Of a stretch of 64,000 bases of DNA, positions 8,210 through 17,764 are shown in pieces. This DNA comes from Methylobacterium sp. E-066 (GTDB taxonomy: Bacteria; Pseudomonadota; Alphaproteobacteria; Rhizobiales; Beijerinckiaceae). The notes beneath the pieces were generated by a model. The model did not search any database and was not told where the DNA came from. It saw only the letters and a list, made by a program, of their open reading frames with translations. How positions within the stretch are numbered: the stretch's first letter is position 1; every line of letters starts with the position of its first letter. The DNA is taken from the NCBI RefSeq assembly GCF_022829635.1, contig NZ_JAKSYO010000125.1, forward strand, positions 1 to 64,000, in the 5' to 3' direction. The position numbers were made by a program, and so were the translations under genes.

Positions 8210-9790
8210 GTGGCCGCCACCGCCGCCATCTCGGCCGGAGCCCCGGCCGCCGAGCCGCCGATGGACCGCCGCCGCATGGTGGCGTTCTTCTGCATGGTGT
8301 TCGGGATGTTCATGGCGATCCTGGATATCCAGATCGTCTCGGCCTCCCTCAACGAGATCCAGGCCGGCCTCTCGGCCTCCGGGGACGAGATCCCCTGGGT
8401 CCAGACCAGCTACCTGATCGCCGAGGTCATCTCGATCCCGCTGTCGGGCACCCTTTCGCGGGTGCTCTCGACCCGCTGGATGTTCGCGATCTCGGCGGGC
8501 GGCTTCACGCTGATGAGCGTGATGTGCGCGACCTCCTCGTCGATCTCCGAGATGATCGTCTGGCGGGCCGCGCAGGGTTTTATCGGCGGCGGCATGATCC
8601 CGACGGTGTTCGCCGCGGCGTTCACGATCTTCCCGCCATCGAAGCGCACCATCGTGTCGCCGGTGATCGGCCTCGTGGCGACGCTCGCGCCGACCATCGG
8701 CCCGACGATCGGCGGCTACCTCACCGACCTGATGTCGTGGCACTGGCTGTTCCTGATCAACGTCGTGCCTGGCATCGCGGTGACGATCTCGACTTGGATC
8801 CTGATCGACTTCGACAAGCCCAATTACGACCTGCTGAAGTCGTTCGACTGGGCCGGCCTAGCCTTCATGGCAGGGTTCCTAGGCTGCCTCGAATACGTCC
8901 TCGAGGAGGGGCCGAACCACGACTGGCTGCAGGACGAAGCGGTCTTCACCTGCGCGATCATCGGCGGGGTCTCGGGGCTGCTGTTCTTCTGGCGCGTCTT
9001 CACGGCGAAGCAGCCGATCGTCGACCTGCGGGCCTTCTCCGACCGCAACTTCGCCAGCGGCTGCGTCGCGAGCTTCGTGCTCGGCATCGGGCTTTACGGC
9101 CTGACCTACATCTACCCGGTCTATCTCGCCCGGGTGCGCGGCTACTCGGCGCTGATGATCGGCGAGACCATGTTCGTCTCAGGGTTGTGCATGTTCGCCA
9201 CCGCCCCGATCGCCGGCCGGCTCTCCGGCAAGGTCGATCCCCGGATCATGATGGGCGTGGGCTTCGTCGGCTTCGCCTGCGGCACCTGGATCGTCACCGG
9301 GCTCACCAAGGATTGGGATTTCTGGGAGCTGCTCTGGCCTCAGATCTTGCGCGGCTGCTCGCTGATGCTTTGCATGATCCCGATCAACAACATCGCCCTC
9401 GGCACCCTGTCGCCGGCCCGGATGAAGAACGCCTCCGGCCTCTACAACCTCACCCGCAACCTCGGCGGCGCCGTCGGCCTGGCGCTGATCAACACCGTGC
9501 TCAACGCCCGCTGGGACCTGCACCTCGCCCGGCTGCACGAGCGCTTCACCTGGGCCAACAGCACCGCGCTCGAACGCCTTGACACGATGCAGCGCGGCTT
9601 CGACTCCTACGGCAGCGCCGCTTCCGGCATGGCGCTCAAGGCTATGACCAACACGGTGCGGATCCAGGGGCTGGTCATGGCCTTCGAGGACGTGTTCTTG
9701 GCGCTCACCGTGCTGTTCCTGGCGATGGCCTGCGCCGTGCCGCTGATCCGCCGCCCCCGCGCGGCCGCCGGTGGGGGCGGGGGGCACTGA
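8210..9790 (+). CDS. DHA2-family MFS multidrug exporter (EmrB-like)
   Basis: A proton-driven 14-helix exporter of 526 aa, the inner-membrane partner of the preceding EmrA-like adaptor. The first helix carries the family segment MAILDIQIVSASLNEIQ. WVQTSYLIAEVI follows, then the motif-C-like region APTIGPTIGGYLTDLMSWHW in helix 5. The start is GTG at 8210, 8 bp after the adaptor gene, so the two are co-transcribed. Expression is presumably controlled by the divergent TetR protein. The substrate cannot be read from the sequence. Confidence 0.95.
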   Translation: MAATAAISAGAPAAEPPMDRRRMVAFFCMVFGMFMAILDIQIVSASLNEIQAGLSASGDEIPWVQTSYLIAEVISIPLSGTLSRVLSTRWMFAISAGGFTLMSVMCATSSSISEMIVWRAAQGFIGGGMIPTVFAAAFTIFPPSKRTIVSPVIGLVATLAPTIGPTIGGYLTDLMSWHWLFLINVVPGIAVTISTWILIDFDKPNYDLLKSFDWAGLAFMAGFLGCLEYVLEEGPNHDWLQDEAVFTCAIIGGVSGLLFFWRVFTAKQPIVDLRAFSDRNFASGCVASFVLGIGLYGLTYIYPVYLARVRGYSALMIGETMFVSGLCMFATAPIAGRLSGKVDPRIMMGVGFVGFACGTWIVTGLTKDWDFWELLWPQILRGCSLMLCMIPINNIALGTLSPARMKNASGLYNLTRNLGGAVGLALINTVLNARWDLHLARLHERFTWANSTALERLDTMQRGFDSYGSAASGMALKAMTNTVRIQGLVMAFEDVFLALTVLFLAMACAVPLIRRPRAAAGGGGGH

Positions 9791-9885
9791 CGGTTTCCAG
9801 GGTGGTGATGGGCTTCGCAGAGTGAGGATAGCGGGGATCGTTTTTTTAGGGAGCGACAGCCTAAGCTTTAGCTGTGGCGTGCGAG

Positions 9886-10087
9886 CGGGGAACCCCTCGC
9901 CCCGCTTGCGGGGAGAGGGCTCCGGCGACCTTGTCGTCGCCGGAGCAAGGCGGCAGCCGAGGGTGAGGGGGTGGTTCGGGATGAGCCACTTCCTGACCCG
10001 CCCCCCTCACCGCCGCTCCGGCTTCGCCTGCGCTTCCCGCACGGACGACGAGGTCCGTGCGGGCCTCTCCCCGCGCGCAGGGAGAGG
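9886..10087. repeat. Cluster of perfect hairpins (gap 9791-10210)
   Basis: A run of strong inverted repeats follows the exporter gene. One stem is 10 bp (9920-9929 with 9936-9945), one is 11 bp (10036-10046 with 10053-10063), and one is 8 bp, CCTCTCCC/GGGAGAGG (10064-10071 with 10080-10087). GGTGAGGGGG near 9962 can also pair with CCCCCTCACC near 10010. The last unit matches the repeats at 165-415. It is probably a dispersed palindromic element. It could also slow transcription leaving the exporter gene, although no T-tract follows. Confidence 0.7.
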
Positions 10088-10210
10088 GGACCCACGCGAA
10101 CACCCGCGCCAGCCGCGGCGGATTGCGTTGGCGGTAAGCCGCATCGATCTGCTAAACCGGCCCGATGGCCGGCCTGAGAAGCCGGCGCAGAGACGGCCAG
10201 GGATCGGCTC

Positions 10211-11365
10211 ATGGACTTCCTCAACGCGATGGGCGGGACCGCCGGCGGCTTCTTCGGGGCCGTGATCCCGTTCCTGTTCGTGCTCACGGTCGTGGTCTTC
10301 GTCCACGAGATGGGCCACTTCCTGGTCGGGCGCTGGTGCGGGGTCGGCGTGCACGCCTTCTCCCTCGGCTTCGGCCCGGAGCTGTTCGGCTTCAACGACC
10401 GCCGCGGCACCCGCTGGAAGCTCTGCGCCATCCCGCTCGGCGGCTACGTCAAGTTCCACGGCGACGTGAACGGCGCGAGCGTCCCGGATCCTGAGGCGAT
10501 CGCCCGGATGTCCCCGCAGGAGCGGGCGATCAGCTTCCCGACCCAGCCCGTGGCCAAGCGCGCCGCGATCGTCGCTGCCGGGCCGGTGGCGAACTTCCTG
10601 CTGGCGATCCTGCTGTTCGCCGGCGCGATCTGGCTCGCCGGCCGCTACGAGCTGCCGGCCCGGGTCTCCTCGGTGGAGCCCGGCAGCGTCGCCGCCCAGG
10701 CCGGCTTCCAGCCGGGCGACGTGATCACCGCCATCGACGGCGAGAAGATCGGCGACTTCAACGCCATGTACCGCACCGTGACCGGCAGCGCCGGCACGCC
10801 CCTGACCTTCACGGTGGAGCGGGCTGAGCAGCCGATTACCATTCAGGCGACCCCGGCCACCTACGAGGAGAAGACGCCCTTCGGCCGCCACCGGATCGGC
10901 CGGCTCGGCATCCGCTCGCCTGCGGGCTCGGAGGCGCGGCTCGTTCGGTACGGCGCTTTCGACTCCCTCGATCTCGGCGTGCGCGAAACCTATTTCGTGG
11001 TCGAGCGGACCTTCTCCTACCTGAGCAAGCTCGCTACGGGGCGCGAATCCGCCGACCAGCTCTCGGGTCCGATCGGCATCGCCCGGGTCTCGGGCGAGGT
11101 CGCCAAGAACGGCGGGGTTGGCGGGCTGGTCGGCCTGATCGCGCTGCTCTCGGTCTCGATCGGTCTCTTGAACCTGTTCCCGGTGCCGCTGCTCGATGGC
11201 GGGCACCTGCTGTTCTACGCCTTCGAGGTCGTCCGCGGCCGCCCGCTCAGCGAGCGCGCCCAGGAGATCGGCTTCCGCATCGGCCTCGCCCTGGTGCTGA
11301 TGCTGATGCTGTTCGCCGCCTGGAACGACATCCTCAACCTCGGCGCGTCCTGGCGGAACACCTGA
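10211..11365 (+). CDS. rseP: Site-2 zinc metalloprotease RseP-like (M50B)
   Basis: An inner-membrane intramembrane protease that cleaves anti-sigma factors and remnant signal peptides. It is 384 aa. The zinc motif H32-E33-M34-G35-H36 lies in the first helix, and GGYVKFHGD follows. A single PDZ domain spans about 130-205 (ARVSSVEPGSVAAQAGFQPG). The second metal-ligand motif, NLFPVPLLDGGH, is near 325 in the third helix. E. coli RseP has two PDZ domains, while one is common in alphaproteobacteria. It is located just before bamA, as in many Gram-negatives. Confidence 0.95.
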   Translation: MDFLNAMGGTAGGFFGAVIPFLFVLTVVVFVHEMGHFLVGRWCGVGVHAFSLGFGPELFGFNDRRGTRWKLCAIPLGGYVKFHGDVNGASVPDPEAIARMSPQERAISFPTQPVAKRAAIVAAGPVANFLLAILLFAGAIWLAGRYELPARVSSVEPGSVAAQAGFQPGDVITAIDGEKIGDFNAMYRTVTGSAGTPLTFTVERAEQPITIQATPATYEEKTPFGRHRIGRLGIRSPAGSEARLVRYGAFDSLDLGVRETYFVVERTFSYLSKLATGRESADQLSGPIGIARVSGEVAKNGGVGGLVGLIALLSVSIGLLNLFPVPLLDGGHLLFYAFEVVRGRPLSERAQEIGFRIGLALVLMLMLFAAWNDILNLGASWRNT

Positions 11366-11784
11366 TCCCCGGATCCCGCGCGGGTACCGGTTCCGGTCTC
11401 CACCGGAATCGGTGCCCCAATCCCGCCGCGATACCGCCAGGAGAGCGCCCAGAAGGCGCCGCGCCGGCGACCCGGCGGAGGCTTAAAACAGGGTTAACGT
11501 TCGTATCGACGTTTGCGAAAACAGTCGTGCTCGCAAAGATTTACAAGCCATTCACCACGATTGGCGCTTTGCCGACTCGGTGCCCGTGCCGTTAAGTGGC
11601 GCGAAGGCCACGACCCCCCAAAATCCCCTGACGATGGCCTCCCGCGCGTTTGCTTGGCAGGGGAATCCCGCTAAGAGCTACGCTTGGACCTGAAGCCACG
11701 CTTGGACCAGGGTGACAGGACGACCGGTCAACGGCCGCCTGTGACGGGCTAACCCCCGCGACCAGAACAGAAACGGGCGATTGC
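11366..11784 (+). other. Long bamA leader region
   Basis: This 419-bp non-coding stretch separates rseP from bamA. Its middle (about 11481-11560) is markedly richer in A/T than the surroundings and carries a CtrA-type box at 11483-11498. Just after the box is an inverted repeat, TTTGCGA (11512-11518) with TCGCAAA (11531-11537). This is the likely promoter region for bamA and perhaps the lpx genes. No ORF, riboswitch or RNA gene is recognised in it. Confidence 0.5.
11483..11498 (+). promoter_or_regulatory. Candidate CtrA-binding site
   Basis: The sequence TTAA-N7-TTAAC (TTAA 11483-11486, spacer 11487-11493, TTAAC 11494-11498) matches the alphaproteobacterial CtrA consensus exactly. It lies 286 bp before the bamA ATG in the only A/T-rich part of the gap. 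Binding is inferred from the match only. Confidence 0.6.
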
Positions 11785-14355
11785 ATGATGTCGTTGACGG
11801 GGAAGCCCCGACGTAAGTCGGTGCGGAAGACCATCGTCCTAGTCGCTGCCGGTGCGGGCCTGGTCCTGAGCGGTGCCGCCCAGGCGCAGCAGATCGTCGT
11901 CCAGGGCAACCAGCGCGTCGATGCCGACACCATCCGCTCCTACGTGACGGGAACCGCCTCCGGCTCCTCCGAGGAGGCCCGGCGCAACCTGCTCGCCAGC
12001 GGCATGTTCTCGGACGTGAAGGTCGCCCAGTCCGGCGGCCGCACGGTGGTCACCGTCCGCGAGAACAACCTGATCAACCGGGTCGTCTTCGAGGGCAACA
12101 AGAAGATCGAAAAGGCCACGCTCGAGGGCGTGGTCGAGGCGAAGGCCCGCGGCCCCTACAGCGAGGCCATCGTCAACGCCGACCTCGCCCGCATCCGCGA
12201 CGTCTACAAGCGCTTCGGCCGCGGCACCGCCAAGGTCACCTACCGGACCGTCGACCTGCCGAACGGCCGGGTCGACGTGATCTACCAGGTCGACGAGGGC
12301 GACAAGACCGGCATCATCTCGATCAACTTCGTCGGCAACAACGCCTATTCGGAGCGGACCCTGAAGGGGCTGATGAGCTCCTCCGAGATGAACTTCCTGT
12401 CGTTCATCAAGACCTCCGACGTTTACGATCCCGACCGCATCACCACCGACCTGGACCAGGTGCGCCGCTACTACCTGAAGAACGGCTACGCTGACTTCCA
12501 GGTGGTCAGCGCCGACGCCCGCTACGTCGAGGGCGACAGCTCGGGCTACGTCATCACCGTCACGGTGAACGAGGGCGAGCAGTACAAGGTCGGCGCGGTG
12601 GCGGTGGATTCCCGCCTGCCCGGCATCGACACCGCCAAGCTCGACGGCAACATCACTGCCGCGGTGGGCGACGTCTACAACGCCGACGACGTGGAGCGGA
12701 CGCTCAACAACGTCACCCGCGAGGTCAACCGCGCCGGCTACCCGTTCGCGCAGGTCCGCCCGACCGGCCAGCGTGATCCGGCGACCCACCAGGTCTCCCT
12801 GGGCTTCGTGGTCGAGGACGGCCCGCACGTCTACGTCGAGCGCATCAACATCCGCGGCAACACCCGCACCCGCGACTACGTCATCCGCCGCGAGCTCGAT
12901 ATCGCGGAAGGCGACGCCTACAACCGCGTGCTGACCGACCGGGCCGAGCGGCGCCTGAACGGCCTCGGCTTCTTCAAGAAGGTCCGGTTCTCCAACGAGC
13001 CCGGTTCAGCGGCCGACCGCGTGGTCATCAACATCGATGTCGAGGATCAGCCCACGGGTTCGTTCTCGGTGGCGGGCGGCTACTCCACCCAGGACGGCAT
13101 CATCGGCGAGGTCTCGGTCTCCGAGTCGAACTTCCTCGGCCGCGGCCAGTATGTCCGCCTCGCCGGCACCGGCGGCCAGTACTCGCGCGGCGTCGACTTC
13201 TCGTTCACCGAGCCGTACTTCCTCGGCTACCGGCTCGCCGCCGGCTTCGACGCCTTCTACAAGTACTCCGACCTGACCCGGTACTCGCGCTACGAGACCA
13301 CGGTGTATGGCGGCCAGCTGCGCCTCGGCCTGCCGATCACCGAGGAGTTCGGCATCACCCTGCGCTACTCGCTGTACAACACCGAGCTGAAGGTCCCGAA
13401 CACCCTCAAGCGGCCGTACAACGACTGCTCGACGCCGATCCCGGGCTACACAGCCCGTTACCAGCCCGGAACGATCGATCCGAACAGCGGCCGCGACATC
13501 GGTGGCCAGGCGCTCTACCCGAACTGCGCGTATGACGGCGAAGCTTCGATCGCCATCAAGGGCTCGCAGGGCAACACGCTGACCTCGCTGGCCGGCCTGA
13601 CGCTCGCCTACTCGACCCTCGACGTGGTCGGGGCGCCGCGCAACGGCCTCTACGCCGAGCTGAAGCCCGACGTGGCCGGCCTGGGCGGCGACTCGAAGTT
13701 CTTCCGCGTCACCGCGGATGCGCGCTACTACAAGGAGCTGTTCGAGGACGTGATCGGCTTCGTCCGGTTCCAGGGCGGCCACATCAACGCCATCGACGGC
13801 AAGCCGCTGCGCGTCACCGACGAGTTCTTCCTCGGCCCGTCGCTGGTCCGCGGCTTCGCGCCCAACGGCATCGGCCCCCGCGACGTCGGCATCGCCGACG
13901 CCCGCTCCAACGCCATCGGCGGCTCCACCTATATCGGCGGCACCCTCGAAGTGCAGTTCCCGCTGCCCCTCATCCCACGGGATCTGGGCCTGAAGGGCGC
14001 GGTCTTCGCCGATGCCGGTACGCTGTTTGGCTATAACGGCCGGCGGTCGTTCAACGTGAACGGCGACGGCTTCATCAACGGCATCTCGCCGCAGACCGGG
14101 AAGTGCAACTTCTCCGCGTTCAACATCGGCGTCGAGCCGGAATGCGTGAACGTCCGCGACACGGCCGCGATCCGCTCCTCGATCGGCGCGTCCATCCTGT
14201 GGAACTCGCCGCTCGGCCCGATCCGCTTCGACTACGCCTACGCCCTGACCAAGGACGAGGGCCAGTCGGTCTACGTGCCGCTGCTCGGCAAGGTCGGCCA
14301 TATCGGCAAGGATCAGACCCAGGCGTTCCGCTTCTCGGGCGGCTCGCGGTTCTGA
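11785..14355 (+). CDS. bamA: Outer-membrane protein assembly factor BamA
   Basis: The core of the BAM complex that folds beta-barrel proteins into the outer membrane, 856 aa. A signal peptide ([20 protein letters not shown], cleaved after AQA) leads into five POTRA domains (about 38-430, each with a G-N-x-R/K pattern). A 16-strand Omp85 barrel follows, ending in the signature C-terminal Phe (GGSRF). Two loops hold Cys pairs (NDC...PNC near 550-590 and GKC...PEC near 775-790) that could form surface disulfides. A second ATG is at 11788. The leader carries a CtrA-like box. Confidence 0.97.
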   Translation: MMSLTGKPRRKSVRKTIVLVAAGAGLVLSGAAQAQQIVVQGNQRVDADTIRSYVTGTASGSSEEARRNLLASGMFSDVKVAQSGGRTVVTVRENNLINRVVFEGNKKIEKATLEGVVEAKARGPYSEAIVNADLARIRDVYKRFGRGTAKVTYRTVDLPNGRVDVIYQVDEGDKTGIISINFVGNNAYSERTLKGLMSSSEMNFLSFIKTSDVYDPDRITTDLDQVRRYYLKNGYADFQVVSADARYVEGDSSGYVITVTVNEGEQYKVGAVAVDSRLPGIDTAKLDGNITAAVGDVYNADDVERTLNNVTREVNRAGYPFAQVRPTGQRDPATHQVSLGFVVEDGPHVYVERINIRGNTRTRDYVIRRELDIAEGDAYNRVLTDRAERRLNGLGFFKKVRFSNEPGSAADRVVINIDVEDQPTGSFSVAGGYSTQDGIIGEVSVSESNFLGRGQYVRLAGTGGQYSRGVDFSFTEPYFLGYRLAAGFDAFYKYSDLTRYSRYETTVYGGQLRLGLPITEEFGITLRYSLYNTELKVPNTLKRPYNDCSTPIPGYTARYQPGTIDPNSGRDIGGQALYPNCAYDGEASIAIKGSQGNTLTSLAGLTLAYSTLDVVGAPRNGLYAELKPDVAGLGGDSKFFRVTADARYYKELFEDVIGFVRFQGGHINAIDGKPLRVTDEFFLGPSLVRGFAPNGIGPRDVGIADARSNAIGGSTYIGGTLEVQFPLPLIPRDLGLKGAVFADAGTLFGYNGRRSFNVNGDGFINGISPQTGKCNFSAFNIGVEPECVNVRDTAAIRSSIGASILWNSPLGPIRFDYAYALTKDEGQSVYVPLLGKVGHIGKDQTQAFRFSGGSRF

Positions 14356-14366
14356 TAAAATCCAGG

Positions 14367-14396
14367 CGCGCCGGCCGGATTTCTCCGGCCGGCGCG
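14367..14396 (+). terminator. Hairpin between bamA and lpxD, possible attenuator
   Basis: A perfect 13-bp stem (14367-14379 with 14384-14396) around a 4-nt loop begins 11 bp after the bamA stop and is followed by only TTGT. It ends 9 bp before the lpxD ATG. The weak T-tract suggests partial termination or mRNA 3'-end protection that would lower lpx expression relative to bamA. Confidence 0.55.
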
Positions 14397-14405
14397 TTGT
14401 CACGC

Positions 14406-15476
14406 ATGTCAGATCTCGATTTTTTCGCTGCGACCGGCTCCCTTACCCTGGCCGACGTCGCCGCCGCCGCTGGCGTAGCCCTGCCCGAGGGCGCGGACCC
14501 GGAATACCGGCTCACCGGCGCCGCGCCCCTCGAGAGTGCCGGGCCGCACCACCTCGCCTACATGGATAATGCCCGTTACGGCGAGGCGCTGACCCTGACC
14601 CGGGCCGGGGCCTGCCTGGTGAGCCCGCGCTTCGCGGCGCGCTGCCCGGCCGGCACCGTCGCGCTGGTGACCCGCGACCCGTACCGGGCCTACGCCGCCC
14701 TGCTCGGGCGCCTGCACCCGGATGCCATGCGGCCGGGCTCGCAGTTCGGCGGCCGCAGCATCGCCCCCGGCGCCCATATCCACCCGGATGCGCGGCTGGA
14801 GGAGGGGGTCACGGTCGATCCCGGCGCGGTGATCGGCCCCGGCGTCGAGATCGGGTCCGGCAGCGTCATCGGCCCGAACGCGGTGATCGGCCCGGGCGTC
14901 CGGATCGGGCGCGACTGCTCCATCGGCGCCGGCACGACCTTGAGCCACGCGCTCGTCGGCAACCGGGTGATCCTGCATCCGGGTGCCCGCCTCGGCCAGG
15001 ACGGCTTCGGCTTCGCTATGGGCGCGACCCATCTCAAGGTGCCGCAGATCGGCCGGGTGATCGTCCAGGACGATGTCGAGATCGGCGCCAACACGACGAT
15101 CGACCGGGGTGCCTCGCGCGATACGGTGATCGGCGAGGGCACCAAGATCGATAACCTCGTTCAGATCGCCCACAATGTCGTCATCGGCCGCCATTGCGTG
15201 ATCGTCTCCGGGGTCGGCATCTCGGGCTCGACCACGCTGGAAGACTACGTGGTGCTCGGCGGCCAGGTCGGCGTGGTCGGCCACCTGCGCATCGGCCGCG
15301 GCGCGCAGATCGCCGGCTCGTCCAACGTCAACCGCGACGTCCCGCCGGGCAGCCGCTGGGGCGGCACGCCGGCCAAGCCGGTGCGGGCGTGGTTCCGCGA
15401 GCTGACGACGCTGGCGCGGCTGGCCGAGCGCTCAGGCAAGGATCCGGAGAAGGATCCGGCTCCCGACGCCGGGTGA
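14406..15476 (+). CDS. lpxD: UDP-3-O-(3-hydroxyacyl)glucosamine N-acyltransferase
   Basis: Third step of lipid A synthesis: adds the N-linked 3-hydroxyacyl chain from ACP. It is 356 aa. An N-terminal uridine-binding domain (1-110) precedes a left-handed beta-helix of hexapeptide repeats, clear from residue 118 ([20 protein letters not shown]) to about 320. The segment [13 protein letters not shown] carries the catalytic-His region. The start at 14406 (MSDLDFF) follows the bamA-lpxD hairpin. It is followed by a 122-bp gap to fabZ. The C-terminus is a helix with charged residues. Confidence 0.97.
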   Translation: MSDLDFFAATGSLTLADVAAAAGVALPEGADPEYRLTGAAPLESAGPHHLAYMDNARYGEALTLTRAGACLVSPRFAARCPAGTVALVTRDPYRAYAALLGRLHPDAMRPGSQFGGRSIAPGAHIHPDARLEEGVTVDPGAVIGPGVEIGSGSVIGPNAVIGPGVRIGRDCSIGAGTTLSHALVGNRVILHPGARLGQDGFGFAMGATHLKVPQIGRVIVQDDVEIGANTTIDRGASRDTVIGEGTKIDNLVQIAHNVVIGRHCVIVSGVGISGSTTLEDYVVLGGQVGVVGHLRIGRGAQIAGSSNVNRDVPPGSRWGGTPAKPVRAWFRELTTLARLAERSGKDPEKDPAPDAG

Positions 15477-15598
15477 TATCGGCCGGCCATCCCGGAAACC
15501 CTTGCATCTCCGCCGATTTCTTCCGAAGAGGGCGTCCGCCCGTCATGGGGGGCGGATATCGGTCCGCCCGATGGCGGTGACTCGAGGTACGGGATTCG

Positions 15599-16075
15599 AT
15601 GAGCGAGGCGGCACGCGAAACCAACGAGGAACTGGGCACAGCCGACATCCAGACGCTGCTGGAACTGCTGCCGCACCGCTACCCGTTCCTGATGATCGAC
15701 CGCATCGTCGAGATCGATCGCGATGAATCCTGCGTCGGCATCAAGAACGTCACCGCCAACGAGCCGCAATTCATGGGGCATTTCCCCGGGATGCCGGTCT
15801 TCCCCGGGGTGCTGCTGATCGAGGGCATGGCCCAGACCGCCGGCGCGATCTGCTGCCGTCACATCCGGACGGACGAGCTGCGCACCAAGCAGGTGTTCTT
15901 CATGACCATCGACAAGTGCAAGTTCCGCAAGCCGGTCACCCCCGGCGACCAGGTGCGCTTCCACATGAAGAAGATGAACCACCGCCGGACCATGTGGTGG
16001 TTCCGCGGCGAGGCCCGGGTCGACGGCGTGCTGGTGGCGGAGGCCGAGATCGGCGCCATGCTGGTGACGGAGTGA
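15599..16075 (+). CDS. fabZ: 3-hydroxyacyl-ACP dehydratase FabZ
   Basis: A hot-dog-fold dehydratase of the type II fatty acid cycle. It competes with LpxA/LpxD for 3-hydroxyacyl-ACP, which explains its place in the lpx cluster. It is 158 aa. [14 protein letters not shown] precedes the active-site motif [20 protein letters not shown], which contains the catalytic His and Glu. A 20-residue Glu-rich extension precedes the conserved core. Its TGA overlaps the lpxA GTG (GTGA, 16072-16075), so the two are translationally coupled. Confidence 0.97.
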   Translation: MSEAARETNEELGTADIQTLLELLPHRYPFLMIDRIVEIDRDESCVGIKNVTANEPQFMGHFPGMPVFPGVLLIEGMAQTAGAICCRHIRTDELRTKQVFFMTIDKCKFRKPVTPGDQVRFHMKKMNHRRTMWWFRGEARVDGVLVAEAEIGAMLVTE

Positions 16076-16890
16076 GCGACGCCCTGATCCACCCGAGCGC
16101 CGTGATCGAATCCGGCGCCGCGATCGGCGAGGGCGTGCGGATCGGCCCGTTCTGCCATGTCGGGCCTGAGGTCGTGCTGGGCGAGGGCTGCGAGCTCCTC
16201 AGCCACGTGGTCCTGGCTGGCCGCACCACGATCGGCCCCCGCACCCGGATCTTCCCCTTCGCCTCCATCGGCCACCAGCCGCAGGATCTGAAATACCGGG
16301 GCGAGGCCTCGACGCTGACGATCGGGTCCGATTGCCTGATCCGCGAGGGCGTGACCATGAACCCCGGCACCAGCGGGGGCGGCCTCGAGACGACGGTCGG
16401 CGATCACTGCACCTTCCTGGCGAACTCCCATGTCGGCCACGATTGTCGGGTCGGCGACCACGTCATCTTCTCCAACAACGTGATGCTGGCCGGCCATTGC
16501 AGCGTCGGCGATTACGCGATCCTGGGCGGCGGCGCCGCGGTGATCCAGTTCGCCCGGGTCGGGGCGCACGCCTTCGTCGGCGGCCTGTCGGGGCTGGAGA
16601 ACGACTGCATCCCCTACGGCATGGTGCTCGGCAACCGTGCGTATCTTTCGGGGCTCAACATCATCGGCCTGCAGCGCCGGGGCTTTGCCCGAGAGGACAT
16701 CCACGCCCTCCGGCGGGCCTACCGCCTGCTGTTCGCCCCCGAGGGCACGCTGATGGAGCGGGTCGAGGACGTGGCCGCGACCTTCGAGTCCCACACCGCC
16801 GTGGCCGAGATCCTCGCCTTCATCCGCGCCGGCGGCAAGCGCTCGATCTGCACGCCGCGCGAGCTTCCGGTCCCGATCGGGGCGGCCTGA
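16072..16890 (+). CDS. lpxA: UDP-N-acetylglucosamine O-acyltransferase
   Basis: First committed acylation of lipid A, transferring a 3-hydroxyacyl chain from ACP to UDP-GlcNAc O-3. It is 272 aa and trimeric in the family. Hexapeptide repeats run from residue 5 ([20 protein letters not shown]) to about 190, followed by the helical C-terminal domain ([15 protein letters not shown]). [10 protein letters not shown] contains the catalytic His. The usual NRGT segment reads MNPGT here. The start is GTG at 16072 within the fabZ stop overlap. Confidence 0.97.
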   Translation: MSDALIHPSAVIESGAAIGEGVRIGPFCHVGPEVVLGEGCELLSHVVLAGRTTIGPRTRIFPFASIGHQPQDLKYRGEASTLTIGSDCLIREGVTMNPGTSGGGLETTVGDHCTFLANSHVGHDCRVGDHVIFSNNVMLAGHCSVGDYAILGGGAAVIQFARVGAHAFVGGLSGLENDCIPYGMVLGNRAYLSGLNIIGLQRRGFAREDIHALRRAYRLLFAPEGTLMERVEDVAATFESHTAVAEILAFIRAGGKRSICTPRELPVPIGAA

Positions 16891-16900
16891 GCCTGCCCGC

Positions 16901-17764
16901 ATGGCCGAGGCCGCTCCGCTGCCCGAGGGCACGCTCGTCCTGATCGCCGGCGCCGGCCGGCTGCCGGAGCTCGTCGCCGAGTCGCTGACCCGGACGCACC
17001 GGCCGTTCCGGCTGATTGCGCTCCGCGGCTTCACCGATCGGTCCCTGCGTGCCCGGGCCGATGCCACCGTCGACCTACTCGACCTCGCCGCGATCCTCAA
17101 GCTGCTCCGCGCCTGGGGCCCGGCCGTGATGGTGCCGGCCGGCGGGGTCTCCCGGCCGAGCCCGGCTGCGCTGCTCAATGCCGGCGCGGCTTTGCGCAAC
17201 CGCGAGACCCTGCGGGCGATCGCCGGCGGCGGCGACGACCGGCTGCTGCGCGCCGCCCTCGCCCTTGTCGAGGAGGAGGGGCATCGGGTGCTGGGCGTCC
17301 ACGAGGCCGCCCCGGACCTGCTCTGCGCGGAGGGCCGGCTCGGCCGCCTCGGTCCCGATGCGGACGCCGATACATCGATCCGCACCGGGCGCGGGGTGCT
17401 CGATGCGCTCTCGCCCTACGATCTCGGGCAGGCGGTGGCGGTCTCGGGGGAGCGGGTGATCGCCGTCGAGGGGCCTGAGGGCACCGACCGCATGCTCGCC
17501 CGCGCCCGGGCGCTCGGGCGCAAGCCGTTCGGGCGGGGGCGGGCGCTGCCCGCGACCGTGCTGGTGAAGGCACCGAAGGTCGGCCAGGATCTGCGCATCG
17601 ACCTGCCGGCCATCGGCCCCCGGACGGTGCGCAACGCCGCCGCCGCGGGCTGCGTCGGCCTGGCGCTGGAGGCCGGCGGCACCCTGGTGATCGATCGCGT
17701 CGCCACCGCCACCGAGGCCGATCGCCTGGGGCTGTTTCTGGTCGGCTACGGAGCCGAGCCGTGA
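16901..17764 (+). CDS. lpxI: UDP-2,3-diacylglucosamine diphosphatase LpxI
   Basis: Cleaves UDP-2,3-diacylglucosamine to lipid X plus UMP. It is the LpxI (DUF1009) type used by many alphaproteobacteria instead of LpxH. It is 287 aa. The N-terminal domain starts with LVLIAGAGRLPELVAES. The C-terminal domain contains the GQAVAVSGERVIAVEGPEGTDRM stretch (about residues 178-200) and the KAPKVGQDLRIDLPAIGPRT region, both family hallmarks. It is flanked by lpxA (10 bp upstream) and lpxB, whose GTG overlaps its TGA. Confidence 0.95.
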   Translation: MAEAAPLPEGTLVLIAGAGRLPELVAESLTRTHRPFRLIALRGFTDRSLRARADATVDLLDLAAILKLLRAWGPAVMVPAGGVSRPSPAALLNAGAALRNRETLRAIAGGGDDRLLRAALALVEEEGHRVLGVHEAAPDLLCAEGRLGRLGPDADADTSIRTGRGVLDALSPYDLGQAVAVSGERVIAVEGPEGTDRMLARARALGRKPFGRGRALPATVLVKAPKVGQDLRIDLPAIGPRTVRNAAAAGCVGLALEAGGTLVIDRVATATEADRLGLFLVGYGAEP

